Source: Glaciecola amylolytica | GTDB taxonomy: Bacteria; Bacteroidota; Bacteroidia; Flavobacteriales_D; Crocinitomicaceae | Direction: 5' to 3' | DNA: 64,000 bases | Assembly: GCA_003856375.1 (NCBI GenBank) | Contig: CP034120.1 | Location: 2,852,001-2,916,000 of the forward strand | Shown here: positions 7,595 through 17,016 of the stretch, in pieces | Position numbering within the stretch: position 1 is the first letter of the stretch | Layout: each line of letters begins with the position of its first letter | The notes under the pieces: generated by a model | What the model was told of the DNA's origin: nothing | Databases searched by the model: none | Seen by the model: the letters and a program-made list of their open reading frames with translations, nothing else | Position numbers and translations under genes: made by a program

Positions 7595-9025
7595 TTAATC
7601 CGTAATGATCATGCGTTTGGAATCAATCAGTTTGTTGTTGGCAATGATTGCATACATGAACATTCCTGCCGAAAGACTGTTTGAAGCAACCGTAATCCTG
7701 TTTTCTCCTTTTTGAGTCAGAGGAACAGTCAGTAATTGCTTTCCTGTCATATCATACACTGCGATATAAGCTTCTCCGATACTTTCCGGAACATAGTAGC
7801 GAATCGTCGTTTCGCGGTTGAACGGATTGGGTTCATTCTGGTACAACCGAATCTTTGCTTCTACCGCATTACCCGTAAGCATGTCATTTGCCGGCAAACG
7901 GTTTTTCAATTCCGCAATGGTTGCATTTTGTTCATCAATCTGCTTTTGCTGCTCCTGAACAGCCGCGATCAGAACCGGAATTAACCCTTCATAATTCACT
8001 GCTTTCAATGAAGGCAGTTTTCCGCTCACTTTTCCGTTTTCATCAAACTGGTCCAATCCCGGAACTTCGCCTACCAATTCAGGAAATACTGTTTCCAATT
8101 CCTGTGCAATCAACCCGATTTGGTTTCCTTTCGGAAGATTCATCGCCTGGAACTCATCGGTGCGAAACACATAAGTACTTGGTTTTAATAACAACACTTT
8201 CTCCAAAGCATTGGTAAACGGTTCAATGTTATTTTTCAACTTGCGGTCTGAAGTCGTATAGGAACCTGAACAGTACGTATTTCCATTGAAATAAGCAGCC
8301 CAGCCGCTTGCTCCGGCAGATACCGTATAAGAAGCAACAATTCCGATAGCAGTTCGTGCCGTTCCGGATGCAGTCGCTTCAAAAGTACCGCCCACATTGT
8401 AATGTCCGCCTGTTGCAACACCGTAAACACCGTGATTGTAGGACGAAAAGTTTCCGCTGATATTCGGAGTTTGTGCAATTCCCCATACTCCACGACTGAG
8501 GTTTTGTGTTGCTCCAACCTGATTGGTAGCAACTCCTTTCACTCCGGTCGGAACTCCATCCACGCTCATATTCGCTTCAAAAAGTCCGGCAGTAAACACG
8601 CTCGAAGCACTGCTGATATTCAATGAGCTTTGCACACGAGCCGTCAGAGCTGAAGAACCTGTTCCAAATCCTACATTTCCTGTTCCAGCCTGGAAAAACA
8701 TACGGTATCCGCCGCCCGAGTAGTCGTAAAGTCCGAAATGTCCTGCTCCTTCTCCATTTCCCGGTCCGGTTGAAAAGAGCGCATAATTCCGTGCTCCTGT
8801 TCCGCTGTTAAATAAGCCCACCGAGGTTGCCGTTCCACCGGTTTGGTAGATACGCACACCATCGTTTGTAGAAGCAGTCTGAATGGTCAGGGAAGTTACC
8901 GGTGAAAGCGTTCCTATTCCTACATTCCCACTAGCCGGAAAAGTGTTTTGTGCCATTCCGTTCAGTTGGACACCAAGTCCCATAACTGCCAATGTCAGGA
9001 CACGATAATAATTGTTTGTTTTCAT
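7595..9025 (-). CDS. Secreted protein with S74 intramolecular chaperone domain and T9SS type A sorting domain, 476 aa
   Basis: A signal peptide (ending GMAQ, residue ~26) leads into a Gly/Ser/Thr-rich tail-fibre-like region containing GNVGIGTLSP. The motif TTSDRKLKNNIEPF near residue 255 begins a peptidase S74 (endosialidase-type) chaperone domain with IGLIAQELETVFPELV and VNYEGLIPVLIAAVQEQQKQI, the last being a coiled coil. S74 domains help trimers fold and often cut themselves off at the SD motif. The last ~80 residues are a type A sorting domain (NEPNPFNRETTIRYYVPE ... SAGMFMYAI). The order puts the sorting signal behind the self-cleaving domain, which is curious (see findings). Confidence 0.85.
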   Translation of the reverse strand: MKTNNYYRVLTLAVMGLGVQLNGMAQNTFPASGNVGIGTLSPVTSLTIQTASTNDGVRIYQTGGTATSVGLFNSGTGARNYALFSTGPGNGEGAGHFGLYDYSGGGYRMFFQAGTGNVGFGTGSSALTARVQSSLNISSASSVFTAGLFEANMSVDGVPTGVKGVATNQVGATQNLSRGVWGIAQTPNISGNFSSYNHGVYGVATGGHYNVGGTFEATASGTARTAIGIVASYTVSAGASGWAAYFNGNTYCSGSYTTSDRKLKNNIEPFTNALEKVLLLKPSTYVFRTDEFQAMNLPKGNQIGLIAQELETVFPELVGEVPGLDQFDENGKVSGKLPSLKAVNYEGLIPVLIAAVQEQQKQIDEQNATIAELKNRLPANDMLTGNAVEAKIRLYQNEPNPFNRETTIRYYVPESIGEAYIAVYDMTGKQLLTVPLTQKGENRITVASNSLSAGMFMYAIIANNKLIDSKRMIITD

Positions 9026-9370
9026 AAGTGTATACTGGTTATTTATTGCCTACTCTATCAGCTTTTCGGCATCCGCTGTTACATCCATCTTATCAAATCC
9101 GGATGAAAGGGAAAACTGTATCGCCCGAAGACAGTACAAAAAACAAATAACCTGGAAGTTTTCCGGGAATAGTGGTTCCTTTCATAAATAGTGGATTTGA
9201 GTTCAAGCTAATAAGGATCAGGCTATTCCAAAAAACCAAATAGAGGGAATTATTGTATTCTCAACGCATTCTATCCACTTTCAAAATCAGGTATTTATAC
9301 TCTTTTTATCTCTGATGATTTGTCCGATTATTGTCATACTAAACATTATTCACTTTAAACACTATTAGGT
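9026..9370. other. Intergenic region, nothing recognised
   Basis: This AT-rich stretch separates two divergently transcribed genes. I found no open frame with protein character, no good TAnnTTTG box and no strong hairpin. Confidence 0.5.
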
Positions 9371-9811
9371 ATGATTACAGACAATGCAACTGCCGTTCAG
9401 TCAAATGAAGAACTGGCAAAATTAGCAGATGGAAAGGTGGTGGTTGTGGCAAGATACAGCTTCCAGAATCCGTATTCGATCAACGGGCCTTTTGGCTCAT
9501 TGGAAGTAACCTTGTTGGAAGAACCGGCAGGACAAACTGCCGTTGGAAAAGTAACCATTCAAACCTTGTTTGGTATGGGAACTGAAACCAACCTGCAATA
9601 CAGCGGCCCTTCAGATTTCAATCCGAGCACAGGATACACTTCTGTGAAAGCAATTGGGAAAGGTACAATGAATGCCTGGCCAAATCCTCCAAAACCGATT
9701 ACAACTGAAGTCAGCTTCACATTAGCTCCAGGATTCAAATCGGGAACACTTTCTGTGGATGGTTTCTTCCAGGGATTTGCACTTACTGCAACTCTCGTTC
9801 AGATCGGGTAA
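9371..9811 (+). CDS. Small beta-rich protein, 146 aa, possibly DUF1842-like
   Basis: No signal peptide is visible. The sequence is beta-rich and polar, with RYSFQNPYSINGPFGSLEV near residues 29-47 and repeated glycine/threonine strands (KVTIQTLFGMGTE, TEVSFTLAPGFKSG). The pattern is reminiscent of DUF1842 proteins, but this is a weak resemblance. It stands alone, with a hairpin terminator 25 bases downstream and no partner gene. Function unknown. Confidence 0.65.
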   Translation: MITDNATAVQSNEELAKLADGKVVVVARYSFQNPYSINGPFGSLEVTLLEEPAGQTAVGKVTIQTLFGMGTETNLQYSGPSDFNPSTGYTSVKAIGKGTMNAWPNPPKPITTEVSFTLAPGFKSGTLSVDGFFQGFALTATLVQIG

Positions 9812-9836
9812 TTCACTTACAATTTTAACCGGAGTG

Positions 9837-9869
9837 AAAGAGCAATGAGGAATCGTTGCTCTTTTCTTT
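9837..9869 (+). terminator. Intrinsic terminator
   Basis: AAGAGCAA and TTGCTCTT form a stem with a 10-base loop followed by a T-rich stretch, shortly after the 146-aa gene. Confidence 0.75.
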
Positions 9870-9994
9870 TTGTTCAAACTGTGTCTGACAAATCAACATT
9901 CAATTTTTCTAACAAACGGTTTCCTTTTCAACTATTTTCACTAGTATTGGAGCTATTGAAAAACAAACGCTAACGAATACAATCCGGAATTTCG

Positions 9995-11581
9995 ATGCAT
10001 ACTATTTTACCTTTTCTGCTTGCCATGATAGCCATTATCGTGCTGCTGAACATGTGGGCTGTCAAACTTAGAATTGCTTATCCGATCCTGTTGGTCATCG
10101 GCGGATTGTTGATCAGCTTCATACCGGGGTTGCCAATCCTGAGAATCGATCCGGATCTCATCTTTTTTATTTTTCTTCCACCTTTATTGTTTGAGGCTTC
10201 CTGGAACATTTCATTCAAGGAAATGAAGAAATGGTGGCGCATCATCGGGAGTTTTGCCTTTTTGGTTGTCTTTTTCACTGCCTTGTCCGTAGCCGTGGTG
10301 ACCAATTATGCAATTCCCGGATTCACTCTGGCATTGGGATTTTTGCTAGGAGGAATTGTATCTCCACCCGATGCTGTGAGCACGGGAGCTATCACCAAAT
10401 TTGTGAAAATCCCCAAATCCACAACAGCTATTCTGGAAGGCGAAAGTTTACTCAACGACGCCTCTTCCCTCATTATTTTCCGCTTTGCTTTATTGGCTGT
10501 CGGTTCGGGTCAATTCATCTGGCAGGAAGCAGCACTCAGTTTTTTATGGATAATCATCGGCGGTGCCGGAATCGGTTTGATCCTTGCCTGGATTTTTGTT
10601 CAGGCGCATAAACGCTTACCAACCGATGCTCCGTCAGATATCGCTCTCACCTTAATCGAACCGTATTTCATGTACTGGATTGCAGAACAGCTGCATTGTT
10701 CAGGTGTGCTGGCAGTTGTGAGCGGCGGATTATTCATGTCGGCCAGAAGGCTCATTTTTTTAAACAGCGCCAGCCGGATCAGAGGTTTTAGCTTCTGGGA
10801 AAGCTTCATCTTCATCCTGAACGGAATCGTGTTTCTAATCATCGGATTGGAACTTCCCGAAATTGTAGCAGGCTTGCGAACAGATGGAATTTCACTGAGC
10901 ACAGCAATCGGTTACGGCGTACTGGTGACTGCCATATTGATCCTTGCCAGAATGATCAGCTCGTATGCAGCAATGATTTCCACACTTATTTTCCGACCGG
11001 GAGTTGCACCGAGAACCGGCCCCACTGCTAAAAGACAGCGCTTGTTACTTCCGCTAATGCTCGGCTGGACAGGAATGCGCGGCGTGGTTTCACTTGCCGC
11101 AGCCCTTGCAATTCCGGTGACTCTGAACGGCGCTCCTTTTCCTCACCGGAACCTGATCCTGTTCGTTACATTTATCGCCATCCTGCTTACTTTGGTGATT
11201 CAGGGACTCACACTTCCCTACCTGATTAACCGATGGGGATTGTTTAATCATTTCATCAATGAAGAATCGGAAGAAGCAACCCGAAAGGAAATGAAACAGG
11301 GGCTGAAACAGCATGTTTATGAGTTTTTGAAAGAGAAACATGAAAACGATGAGAATGGTCATGCCGGACTGGAAAAGTTTCTGAAGCAATGGGAAGAAAA
11401 ATCCAAATCCTCAGACGAGAGCGGAATCACTGAAAAAACGAAAGCCCTTTTTATAGAGGTTCTGGAAAGTCAGAGGGAATATCTGGCAGAACTCAACAAA
11501 GATCCGAAGATCAATGAAGAGATTATTCGCCGGCAATTGTACCAGATCGATCTGGAAGAAGAGCGTTTGAAGAGCATTTAA
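9995..11581 (+). CDS. Na+/H+ antiporter, CPA1 family (NhaP/NHE-like), 528 aa
   Basis: About twelve transmembrane helices fill residues 1-410. Family motifs are FFIFLPPLLFEASWN (residues ~55-69), GGIVSPPDAVSTGAI (~118-132) and LEGESLLNDASSLIIF (~147-162), which carries the ND pair typical of electroneutral CPA1 exchangers. A charged cytoplasmic tail of about 115 residues follows, probably regulatory. It would exchange internal Na+ or other cations for protons at the inner membrane, for pH and salt balance. It stands alone without antiporter partner genes. Confidence 0.9.
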   Translation: MHTILPFLLAMIAIIVLLNMWAVKLRIAYPILLVIGGLLISFIPGLPILRIDPDLIFFIFLPPLLFEASWNISFKEMKKWWRIIGSFAFLVVFFTALSVAVVTNYAIPGFTLALGFLLGGIVSPPDAVSTGAITKFVKIPKSTTAILEGESLLNDASSLIIFRFALLAVGSGQFIWQEAALSFLWIIIGGAGIGLILAWIFVQAHKRLPTDAPSDIALTLIEPYFMYWIAEQLHCSGVLAVVSGGLFMSARRLIFLNSASRIRGFSFWESFIFILNGIVFLIIGLELPEIVAGLRTDGISLSTAIGYGVLVTAILILARMISSYAAMISTLIFRPGVAPRTGPTAKRQRLLLPLMLGWTGMRGVVSLAAALAIPVTLNGAPFPHRNLILFVTFIAILLTLVIQGLTLPYLINRWGLFNHFINEESEEATRKEMKQGLKQHVYEFLKEKHENDENGHAGLEKFLKQWEEKSKSSDESGITEKTKALFIEVLESQREYLAELNKDPKINEEIIRRQLYQIDLEEERLKSI

Positions 11582-11600
11582 ACAATTCTGTTTCAAAGGT

Positions 11601-11632
11601 ATAATTACCTGTTTTTCGAATCAGGCAATTAT
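11601..11632 (+). terminator. Imperfect hairpin after the antiporter gene
   Basis: ATAATTACCTG (11601-11611) pairs with CAGGCAATTAT (11622-11632) with one mismatch. The following T run is weak (ACTCTTG), so it may only be a partial terminator. Confidence 0.4.
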
Positions 11633-11702
11633 ACTCTTGTACATGGAGTTAAAACTGACTTCCTTCACCGGGTTAAGTTTAAAAACTCTAAAAACAACAG
11701 AT

Positions 11703-12587
11703 ATGTCAAATTCAAACATCGCGGTTTACGCTGAAGGGTGTTTTTATCCGTCTCCGGGAGATACTATTTCTCAACTTCAGGAATCCGGTTTTACAACGCT
11801 CATTTTGAGTCTTTTTCACATTGGAAGGAATTACGATATCAAAACGCCTCAAATTATGGGGGATATCTACTTCAACGATACGAACATCATTTCGCAAGGT
11901 AATTACGTCGGAGATGCGGGCTGGCCTGCACTGATCAATAGTGTTATCGGTGGTACTGTTACACAAGTGTGTGCATCCATTGGCGGCGGCGGCGTGCAGG
12001 ATTACGAAACTATTCAGAAAATTTACAGCGACGGTGGTAATTCGTTCAGCGGTACAAACCTGGAAAAATGTTTCACTGCATTCAGAAAAACATTTCCATC
12101 CATTAGCATCATTGACATGGATTGCGAGGAAACATACGATCAGGAATCATTCGTGGCTTTTTGCCAAATGTTGATCGGAATGGGCTTCGGAATCACTTTT
12201 TGTCCTTATGACACTTTTGAGCAATCTTTTTGGGTAGGCTCTCTGGAAGCATTGAACAACTCCAATCCGGGCGCTGTCAAATGGTGGAACCTGCAGTGTT
12301 ATGACGGCGGAGGCGGAAACGATCCTCAAAACTGGGCAGACGCAATTACAAGCACAATCAGTGATTTTAATACGAATGGCTTCATCCTTGCCGGAGACTG
12401 GACCAATGTTGAAGCTTACGGAGTAAAGCAGCTTATGAAATCATTTAGCAATGAAGCGTGCGTTGCAGGAGGATTCATCTGGACGCTTGATAATATTATC
12501 AATCAATATCCTCACGATCCCCTTACCGGAATGAAAGCTTACGCCAATGCCATTTCTACCGGATTATCGGTTTCAATTCAAGTTTAA
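11703..12587 (+). CDS. GH18-like TIM-barrel protein, 294 aa
   Basis: Counting from the ATG at 11703, ASIGGGG at residues 91-97 matches the SxGG strand-3 motif of glycoside hydrolase family 18, and SIIDMDCEE at 135-143 matches the strand-4 DxDxE catalytic motif (D138, D140, E142). Later barrel-like strands include GFGITFCPYD, VKWWNLQCYDGGGG and GGFIWTLDNI. Chitinases and endo-N-acetylglucosaminidases use the final glutamate as acid. No signal peptide is evident from this start; an in-frame ATG at 11643 adds 20 residues that also do not look like one. A hairpin follows the stop. Confidence 0.65.
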   Translation: MSNSNIAVYAEGCFYPSPGDTISQLQESGFTTLILSLFHIGRNYDIKTPQIMGDIYFNDTNIISQGNYVGDAGWPALINSVIGGTVTQVCASIGGGGVQDYETIQKIYSDGGNSFSGTNLEKCFTAFRKTFPSISIIDMDCEETYDQESFVAFCQMLIGMGFGITFCPYDTFEQSFWVGSLEALNNSNPGAVKWWNLQCYDGGGGNDPQNWADAITSTISDFNTNGFILAGDWTNVEAYGVKQLMKSFSNEACVAGGFIWTLDNIINQYPHDPLTGMKAYANAISTGLSVSIQV

Positions 12588-12608
12588 AAAACCAATCAGC
12601 ATGAAGAA

Positions 12609-12640
12609 CAAGTGTCCGCTTTTCAGTGGACATTTGCGTT
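12609..12640 (+). terminator. Intrinsic terminator
   Basis: CAAGTGTCC (12609-12617) pairs with GGACATTTG (12628-12636) including one G-T pair; a short T-rich tail follows. Confidence 0.55.
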
Positions 12641-12748
12641 TATAGAAAGATTGAATCGACCTGAAAAAAGAAGCTTCTTTGCAAGCACATTCTTTCATTT
12701 TTTTTCGTTAATCTTGGTAACTCAAACAATCTTTTCAAACACCATCCC

Positions 12749-13294
12749 ATGAAAAAAGTAATTCTGGATTTAGCTGTAACCTTAGACGGATTTATCGAAG
12801 GCCCAAACGGAGAAATCGATTGGTGTATTATGGACGATGACATGGATTTTGACGGCTTTCTGTCAGGAATCGACACGATCCTTTACGGCAGAGTCAGTTA
12901 TGATGCCTGGGGAAATTTCCAACCGGATGCAACGGCGGATGAAGTGGAAAAAAGGATGTGGAAAGAAGTGCACTCCAAAGATAAATTCGTTTTTTCGAGC
13001 CAAATCAGAGAAGACGAACGAGCTGTTTTCATCCATTCCGATATTGCTGCGAAGGTAAGTGAAATCAAAAACCGGGAAGGAAAAGACATTTGGCTGTATG
13101 GCGGAGCGAGTCTGATCAAAACTTTCATCCAATTGAATTTGGTCGACATCTACAGAATATCCGTGCACCCAACGGTTTTGGGAAGTGGAAAACCCTTGTT
13201 TGAAGATTTAAAAGATCGCCTGGAATTGCACTTGCTCAAAACCAATGTTTTCAAATCGGGCGTTGTGCAATTGATTTATGAACCCAAAAACTAA
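12749..13294 (+). CDS. Dihydrofolate reductase family protein (RibD C-terminal type), 181 aa
   Basis: The opening MKKVILDLAVTLDGFIEGPNGEIDW is the typical start of YyaP/RibD_C-type reductases. DTILYGRVSYDAWGNF (about residues 42-57) and DIWLYGGASLIKTFI (~111-125, the nucleotide-binding GG loop) support the assignment. Length matches the stand-alone family (~180 aa). Such proteins bind NAD(P)H and probably reduce a pterin- or deazaflavin-like compound; the substrate is unknown. A TAATCTTG box (12714-12721) lies upstream of the ATG. Monocistronic. Confidence 0.85.
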   Translation: MKKVILDLAVTLDGFIEGPNGEIDWCIMDDDMDFDGFLSGIDTILYGRVSYDAWGNFQPDATADEVEKRMWKEVHSKDKFVFSSQIREDERAVFIHSDIAAKVSEIKNREGKDIWLYGGASLIKTFIQLNLVDIYRISVHPTVLGSGKPLFEDLKDRLELHLLKTNVFKSGVVQLIYEPKN

Positions 13295-13456
13295 CTGCTC
13301 CTACTCAGACCAAATACTCAAAACCGAAGGCAAAAGGCTATTGTTTTGAAAACCAACTTAAAATTCCGTTCTCCGGTCCGAGCCCTTTCATTCTTTCAAA
13401 ATTTCAAAACCACAAAGCAACTCCCGAAGGTTAGTTTATTTGACCTTTTACGGGTA

Positions 13457-13487
13457 TTGCTGTAGATTTTTCACGCCAATAATTTTG
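13457..13487 (+). promoter_or_regulatory. Bacteroidota-type promoter (-33 TTG, -7 TAATTTTG)
   Basis: TTG at 13457-13459 and TAATTTTG at 13480-13487 are 20 bases apart, the spacing expected for the primary sigma factor of Bacteroidota. It gives an untranslated leader of about 80 bases before the ATG at 13575. Confidence 0.6.
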
Positions 13488-13574
13488 TATCGCAGGATTT
13501 AGAACCGCTTTTAAAGCGTTTTTACAAGGCCATCCGGGCTGCTACTACTTTTTTAATCATTCAAAAAAGTAAAC

Positions 13575-15968
13575 ATGAAAAACAGTAACGTACAGGTATC
13601 TGGTAAATTCAAGGCCGTAAAAACCCTTGCTTTTATCAGCATTCAGATGTTCATTCTGAGCTTTAGTTCCAATGGATTCTCACAATCCGGATGTCTTCCC
13701 GCATTTCAATACAATGCAGACGGCAACATGATCACACAGGTTCAGTTTGGTACCATCAGCAACACTTCCCCTTTCACTTCCGGGACAACTCCCGTTTATG
13801 AAGATTTCACACCCATTTCTACGGATGTTACTATCGGCCAAACCTACACGATTTCAATCAAAGGACCTTCTTCCACATTTCCAAGCGATGTCACGGTTTT
13901 TATCGACTGGAATCAGAATGGTTTATTTGATGAAGCAGGAACTTATATCGGTTTGATTTCTCCGGCAAATCCGGCGAATGCTGTTACCATTACTGCACCA
14001 ATTACAGTTCCCGTAAGCGCATTAACCGGATCAACAAAATTGCGGATCGTAAAAAATACCAATGTGAATGCTTTGGGTAATCCGGCGGCTCCGAGTACCA
14101 TTTCTACCGCATGCGACCAAAATTTGAGAGCAGGTCAAACGGAAGATTATTCCTTAAACGTTTTGCCGGCAGCAATAAACTGTTCAGGAGATCCGGGACC
14201 GAATCCCGGAGATTTGGGATGTATCACACTCACTTACAAAGGTGTTTCTACGCAATATACCACGGTGCGGGCAGCAGACGGAAATGTCTGGATGCAGCAA
14301 AACCTCGGAAGCGGTCAAATTGCCACAGCTTCAAATGACGCTGCTTCTTACGGAGATCTTTTCCAATGGGGACGATGGGACGACGGACATCAATCACGCA
14401 CTTCAACACTTTCAACTCTTGCTCCTGCACCAAACAACCCGACAGGTTTGGCAGCAAATACTGAGTTTTTAAACAGTACTCCCGTTTGGTGGGATGCAGC
14501 AGCACTTTCCGACACCTGGCAAGCCGAAACTCCGAATGATGTTACAACGACCAATGGTTGTGATCCTTGCAAAGCACTTGGCAACGAATGGCATTTACCT
14601 TCTTCTGACGAATGGCAGGCAGTAATTACCGCAGAATCCATGACCAATATTCTTTCCGCTTTCCAGAGCAACCTGAAACTTGCAACAGGAGGAACACGTA
14701 ATGCCTCCGGAACATTTGATTTCGTGGGTCAGCGCGGTTATTACTGGTCAAATACAACCAGTTCTTCCGGTGGAAAAATGCTTTATTACAGTAATTTCAT
14801 TGTCAATCCGAATGCAGGATATCCGCGCAGACAAGGTGGTGCAATCAGATGTTTGAAAGCTTTGCCAGTGCCGGCAGTTGCGAGCATTGACGTAGTTACT
14901 CAAAACAACGTTCCGGCAACAATCACTACTAATGCAGGAACCTTACAGGTAGAAGCAATCGTTCTTCCTGCTGGAGCCATTCAGGATGTAACCTGGAGTA
15001 TTATCAACGGAACAGGAACTGCTTCCATTTCCACCACAGGTTTGGTAACTGCACAAACAAACGGAACCATTTGGACCAAAGCTGTTTCGGTAGCAAACAC
15101 CGCAATCAAAGATTCATTGCTGATCACTATTTCCGGGCAAGTTGTTCTTGTTCAGGGAATTGATGTCTTCACTCAAAACAACGTTCCGGCGGTAATCACT
15201 ACCAATGCAGGAACATTGCAAGTGGAAGCAATCATTCTTCCTGCAAATGCTACGAATCAAAACGTGATCTGGAGTATTGTGAACGGAACGGGAACAGCTT
15301 CGATTTCCACCACAGGTTTGGTGACTGCGCAAACCAACGGAACCATTTGGGCGAAAGCTGTTTCGGCAGCAAACACAGCTCTGAAAGATTCGATCATGAT
15401 TACTCTTTCCGGGCAGGCAATTCCTGTGCTTGCAATCGATGTGATAACTCAAAACAATGCTCCGGCAGCAATCACAACGAACGGTGGAACATTACAGGTT
15501 CAGGCTCTTTTCCTTCCTGCAAATGCTACGAATCAAAATGTCAATTGGAGTATCGTGAACGGAACGGGAACTGCAGCCATTTCTGCAAACGGTTTGGTTA
15601 GCGCACAAACGAACGGAACCATTTGGGCAAAAGCTGTTTCGGCAGGAAACCCGGCGATCAAAGATTCCTTGTTGATTACCATCAGTGGTCAATTTGGTTT
15701 GAGTGTAACGGAAGATGTTTTGTCAGCGATGGAGATTTATCCGAATCCGGCACAAACTGCAATCTACGTGCAATTGAATCAAAACCATGCAACTGTCAAT
15801 CTGAAATTGTCTGACAGCAAAGGAAGTATCGTTTACGAAAGCAAAGTTGCAGAAAATGAATTGTTTGAGGGTTTGAAAATAGATGTAACAAATCTGCAGC
15901 CCGGAGTTTATTACCTTCATTTAAACAGCGTTGATTTCCAAACGGTGAAAAAAGTGATTAAAGAATAA
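13575..15968 (+). CDS. Secreted multidomain T9SS type A cargo (GEVED, FISUMP, Big-like repeats), 797 aa
   Basis: After a long signal region (to FSQS, residue ~38) comes a GEVED-like domain (DVTVFIDWNQNGLFDE near residue 115). Residues ~210-430 form a Fibrobacter succinogenes major paralogous (FISUMP) domain: TVRAADGNVWMQQNLG, DLFQWGRWDDGHQ, EWHLPSSDEW, GYYWSNTT and GAIRCLK. Three nearly identical repeats of 91-92 residues follow (see the repeat entry), resembling bacterial Ig-like Big_2 domains. The last ~75 residues are a type A sorting domain (IYPNPAQTAIYVQL ... LQPGVYYLHL). The protein is probably a surface adhesin or carbohydrate-associated protein; no catalytic site is seen. It is monocistronic with a strong terminator. 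Confidence 0.85.
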   Translation: MKNSNVQVSGKFKAVKTLAFISIQMFILSFSSNGFSQSGCLPAFQYNADGNMITQVQFGTISNTSPFTSGTTPVYEDFTPISTDVTIGQTYTISIKGPSSTFPSDVTVFIDWNQNGLFDEAGTYIGLISPANPANAVTITAPITVPVSALTGSTKLRIVKNTNVNALGNPAAPSTISTACDQNLRAGQTEDYSLNVLPAAINCSGDPGPNPGDLGCITLTYKGVSTQYTTVRAADGNVWMQQNLGSGQIATASNDAASYGDLFQWGRWDDGHQSRTSTLSTLAPAPNNPTGLAANTEFLNSTPVWWDAAALSDTWQAETPNDVTTTNGCDPCKALGNEWHLPSSDEWQAVITAESMTNILSAFQSNLKLATGGTRNASGTFDFVGQRGYYWSNTTSSSGGKMLYYSNFIVNPNAGYPRRQGGAIRCLKALPVPAVASIDVVTQNNVPATITTNAGTLQVEAIVLPAGAIQDVTWSIINGTGTASISTTGLVTAQTNGTIWTKAVSVANTAIKDSLLITISGQVVLVQGIDVFTQNNVPAVITTNAGTLQVEAIILPANATNQNVIWSIVNGTGTASISTTGLVTAQTNGTIWAKAVSAANTALKDSIMITLSGQAIPVLAIDVITQNNAPAAITTNGGTLQVQALFLPANATNQNVNWSIVNGTGTAAISANGLVSAQTNGTIWAKAVSAGNPAIKDSLLITISGQFGLSVTEDVLSAMEIYPNPAQTAIYVQLNQNHATVNLKLSDSKGSIVYESKVAENELFEGLKIDVTNLQPGVYYLHLNSVDFQTVKKVIKE
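14878..15690 (+). repeat. Three tandem ~275-bp repeats encoding Big_2-like domains
   Basis: The repeat anchors (ACTCAAAACAA) occur at 14898, 15171 and 15447, giving unit lengths of 273 and 276 bases. The encoded copies share phrases such as WSIVNGTGTASIS and TTGLVTAQTNGTIW and are very alike at DNA level, which suggests recent expansion. Confidence 0.8.
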
Positions 15969-15989
15969 GTACAATCAATAACAAAGCTA

Positions 15990-16039
15990 AAATCCCGTAT
16001 GTCTTCCGGTAATAATCGGAATGATGTGCGGGATTTTTT
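15990..16039 (+). terminator. Intrinsic terminator
   Basis: AAATCCCG (15990-15997) pairs with CGGGATTT (16029-16036), with a nested TTCCG/CGGAA stem and a T run after it. Confidence 0.8.
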
Positions 16040-16128
16040 GTTTTAGATCATTGGAAAAGAAATGAACATTCAAACACCTGATAATCAAATAAAAAACTAT
16101 ATTTAATGTAAATTCAATTCTGATCACT

Positions 16129-16875
16129 ATGAGCTTTCAGATCCCGGAACAAGGACAGGATTTGCCTGTTTCAATTGACAAAACCAATATCAAGCAGATA
16201 CTGAATACGTTTTCCATGTTTTTACGGTACATCGCTTCCGGATTCATCGGCTTGATGGTTTATCTGTTTTTATTCTGGGATGATATCAAAGACCTGAAAG
16301 TTCCGCCCATACTAGAAAACATTTGGTTCTTGTTAATACTAGCCGCTTCATTGGGGCTAATCACTTATTCTGTTCACAAAGCTTATCTGGACGTTCAGTT
16401 ACATGCCCACCATCTAAAAGCTCTTTTGAGGAAGAAAAATTTTCATGTCACAGAATCCTTTAAAAACTATATGCTTCTGGGTTATCGTTGTTTCAGTTCG
16501 GGTGAAAATTTATCTTATGATGATTTAATCAAATCCCGCATGAAAATCCGGTTCAGCTGTAAATCTCAAAGCTTTCTGCGGGGCATTTCAACTGAGAAAA
16601 ACATCAGACGACTGGAACTGCAGTTGAACGAACGATATGCTTTTCTTGCATTTGTGTATTGTGCATTTTATCAATCCACCTTGGTTTTGTTGTACTTTTT
16701 TGCCGTGAAGTTTATTGTGGAAAGACAAATCTACAGTATTGAAGTTCTAAAATTCATTCTTACGGCGGCGATTGTTTCGTTTGTATTTTATTGTGCTTAC
16801 AAGTTTGACCGAAAAATCTGCAAGCGGGAAATTTGGGTTATTTCTGAGTTTGGACAAGATTATCCTGAAAAATAA
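16129..16875 (+). CDS. Integral membrane protein of unknown function, 248 aa
   Basis: Two hydrophobic helices lie near residues 33-50 and 64-82, and two more near residues 176-198 and 207-228. The ~90-residue region between the pairs is basic and soluble (HHLKALLRKKNF, KSRMKIRFSCKS). No domain was recognised. It stands alone between a T9SS cargo gene and the M28 peptidase gene. The arrangement could suit a small sensor or channel subunit, but nothing supports a specific role. Confidence 0.7.
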   Translation: MSFQIPEQGQDLPVSIDKTNIKQILNTFSMFLRYIASGFIGLMVYLFLFWDDIKDLKVPPILENIWFLLILAASLGLITYSVHKAYLDVQLHAHHLKALLRKKNFHVTESFKNYMLLGYRCFSSGENLSYDDLIKSRMKIRFSCKSQSFLRGISTEKNIRRLELQLNERYAFLAFVYCAFYQSTLVLLYFFAVKFIVERQIYSIEVLKFILTAAIVSFVFYCAYKFDRKICKREIWVISEFGQDYPEK

Positions 16876-16949
16876 GCGACTTTGATCAAGAAAACAGGGA
16901 GTTCACTCAATAGCAGGCAAAGGATCACCAACAACGATTTAAATATCCT

Positions 16950-16957
16950 TAACTTTG
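16950..16957 (+). promoter_or_regulatory. -7 promoter element (TAACTTTG)
   Basis: It matches TAnnTTTG, 59 bases before the ATG of the M28 peptidase gene. A -33 motif is not evident. Confidence 0.45.
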
Positions 16958-17016
16958 GAGTTCATTCTTCTTTTGAGATCATTGTGATGTCAAAAACGTT
17001 GAAGTAAAGGATCAGC

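Noticed and set aside
13318-13349. TCAAAAC/GTTTTGA inverted repeat after the dihydrofolate-reductase-like gene
   Set aside because: Only seven pairs with an 18-base loop and no T run; too weak to call a terminator.
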